Assembly: GCA_028818795.1 (NCBI GenBank)
Contig: JAPPND010000142.1
Location: 4,051-40,312, forward strand
Reading direction: 5' to 3'
Source: Gammaproteobacteria bacterium
GTDB taxonomy: Bacteria; Pseudomonadota; Gammaproteobacteria; Pseudomonadales; Azotimanducaceae
Length of the DNA: 36,262 nucleotides
Shown here: positions 36,215 through 36,262 of the stretch, in pieces
Layout: each line of letters starts with the position of its first letter
Position numbering within the stretch: position 1 is the first letter of the stretch
The notes under the pieces: model-generated
The model's database searches: none
Told to the model about the DNA's origin: nothing
The model's input: only the letters and a program-made list of their open reading frames with translations
Program-made: the position numbers and the translations under genes

Positions 36215-36262
36215 CGGGCCGGGTGGCCGAGGGTGGTTACCCTCCCCCGGCTCCCGCAGATC
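36215..36262 (-). other. Possible 3' end (domain V/VI) of a group II intron, cut by the window edge
   Basis: On the plus strand GAGGGT (36229-36234), loop GGTT, ACCCTC (36239-36244) form a hairpin, with an outer GCC (36226-36228) pairing GGC (36249-36251) across a C-rich bulge. Read on the minus strand, the order GATCTGCGGGAGCC then a GGGGGAGGGTAACC hairpin then CGGCCACCCGG recalls the end of domain V followed by domain VI of bacterial group II introns, where a TAAC-like loop and a CTACCCGA-like end are common. The domain V hairpin itself would lie outside the window. A simple terminator-like hairpin is the alternative. Confidence 0.3.

Overview
The window looks like part of a high-G+C gammaproteobacterial chromosome, possibly marine or host-associated; this is inference from gene content. 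The order lpdA-sucC-sucD, the prmB-aroC neighbourhood, a DUF4892 exported protein and Uma2-type genes all fit that group. No 16S gene, ribosomal protein or other firm taxonomic marker is present.

Layout. (1) 3-3464, plus strand: the end of a 2-oxoglutarate dehydrogenase/succinyl-CoA ligase operon (lpdA 3' part, sucC, sucD). (2) 3284-8860, minus strand: a compact four-gene cassette of two different DNA methyltransferases, a PLD-type (HxK) nuclease resembling metal-independent restriction enzymes, and a short GIY-YIG nuclease. The first three genes overlap one another and the fourth follows closely. Hand-counted lines are less G+C-rich here than in the flanking housekeeping genes, and the cassette runs into the 3' end of sucD, so it looks like an inserted defence island. 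(3) 8861-10731: accessory debris, with a long non-coding gap, an orphan HTH/DUF2384-like antitoxin gene, a frameshifted Uma2 gene and a double palindrome. (4) 10732-16790, plus strand: htpG, then a tightly packed gpsA-DUF4892-prmB group, then aroC. (5) 16840-34318, minus strand: seven co-directional genes, read as lipoprotein HlyD adaptor, two RND permeases, TPR protein, a 1971-residue secreted purple-acid-phosphatase-like protein, a Tat-exported DUF1552 protein and a secreted ankyrin-repeat protein. (6) 34473-36152, plus strand: a secreted fusion of a peroxiredoxin/thioredoxin-like domain, a c-type haem motif and a PHM-like copper monooxygenase module. (7) The last ~50 bases hold a hairpin that could be the 3' end of a minus-strand group II intron cut by the window edge.

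How the genes work together. lpdA and sucCD serve the TCA cycle. htpG, gpsA, prmB and aroC are unrelated housekeeping functions. The minus-strand export cluster combines a tripartite-pump inner part with large secreted or Tat-exported proteins; a functional link between pump and secreted proteins is only suggested by co-direction, and a promoter-like sequence before the TPR gene suggests two transcription units. The best candidate for an undescribed system is the four-gene cassette: it has modification enzymes and nucleases but no helicase or ATPase, and resembles an elaborated type IIS-like restriction-modification system.
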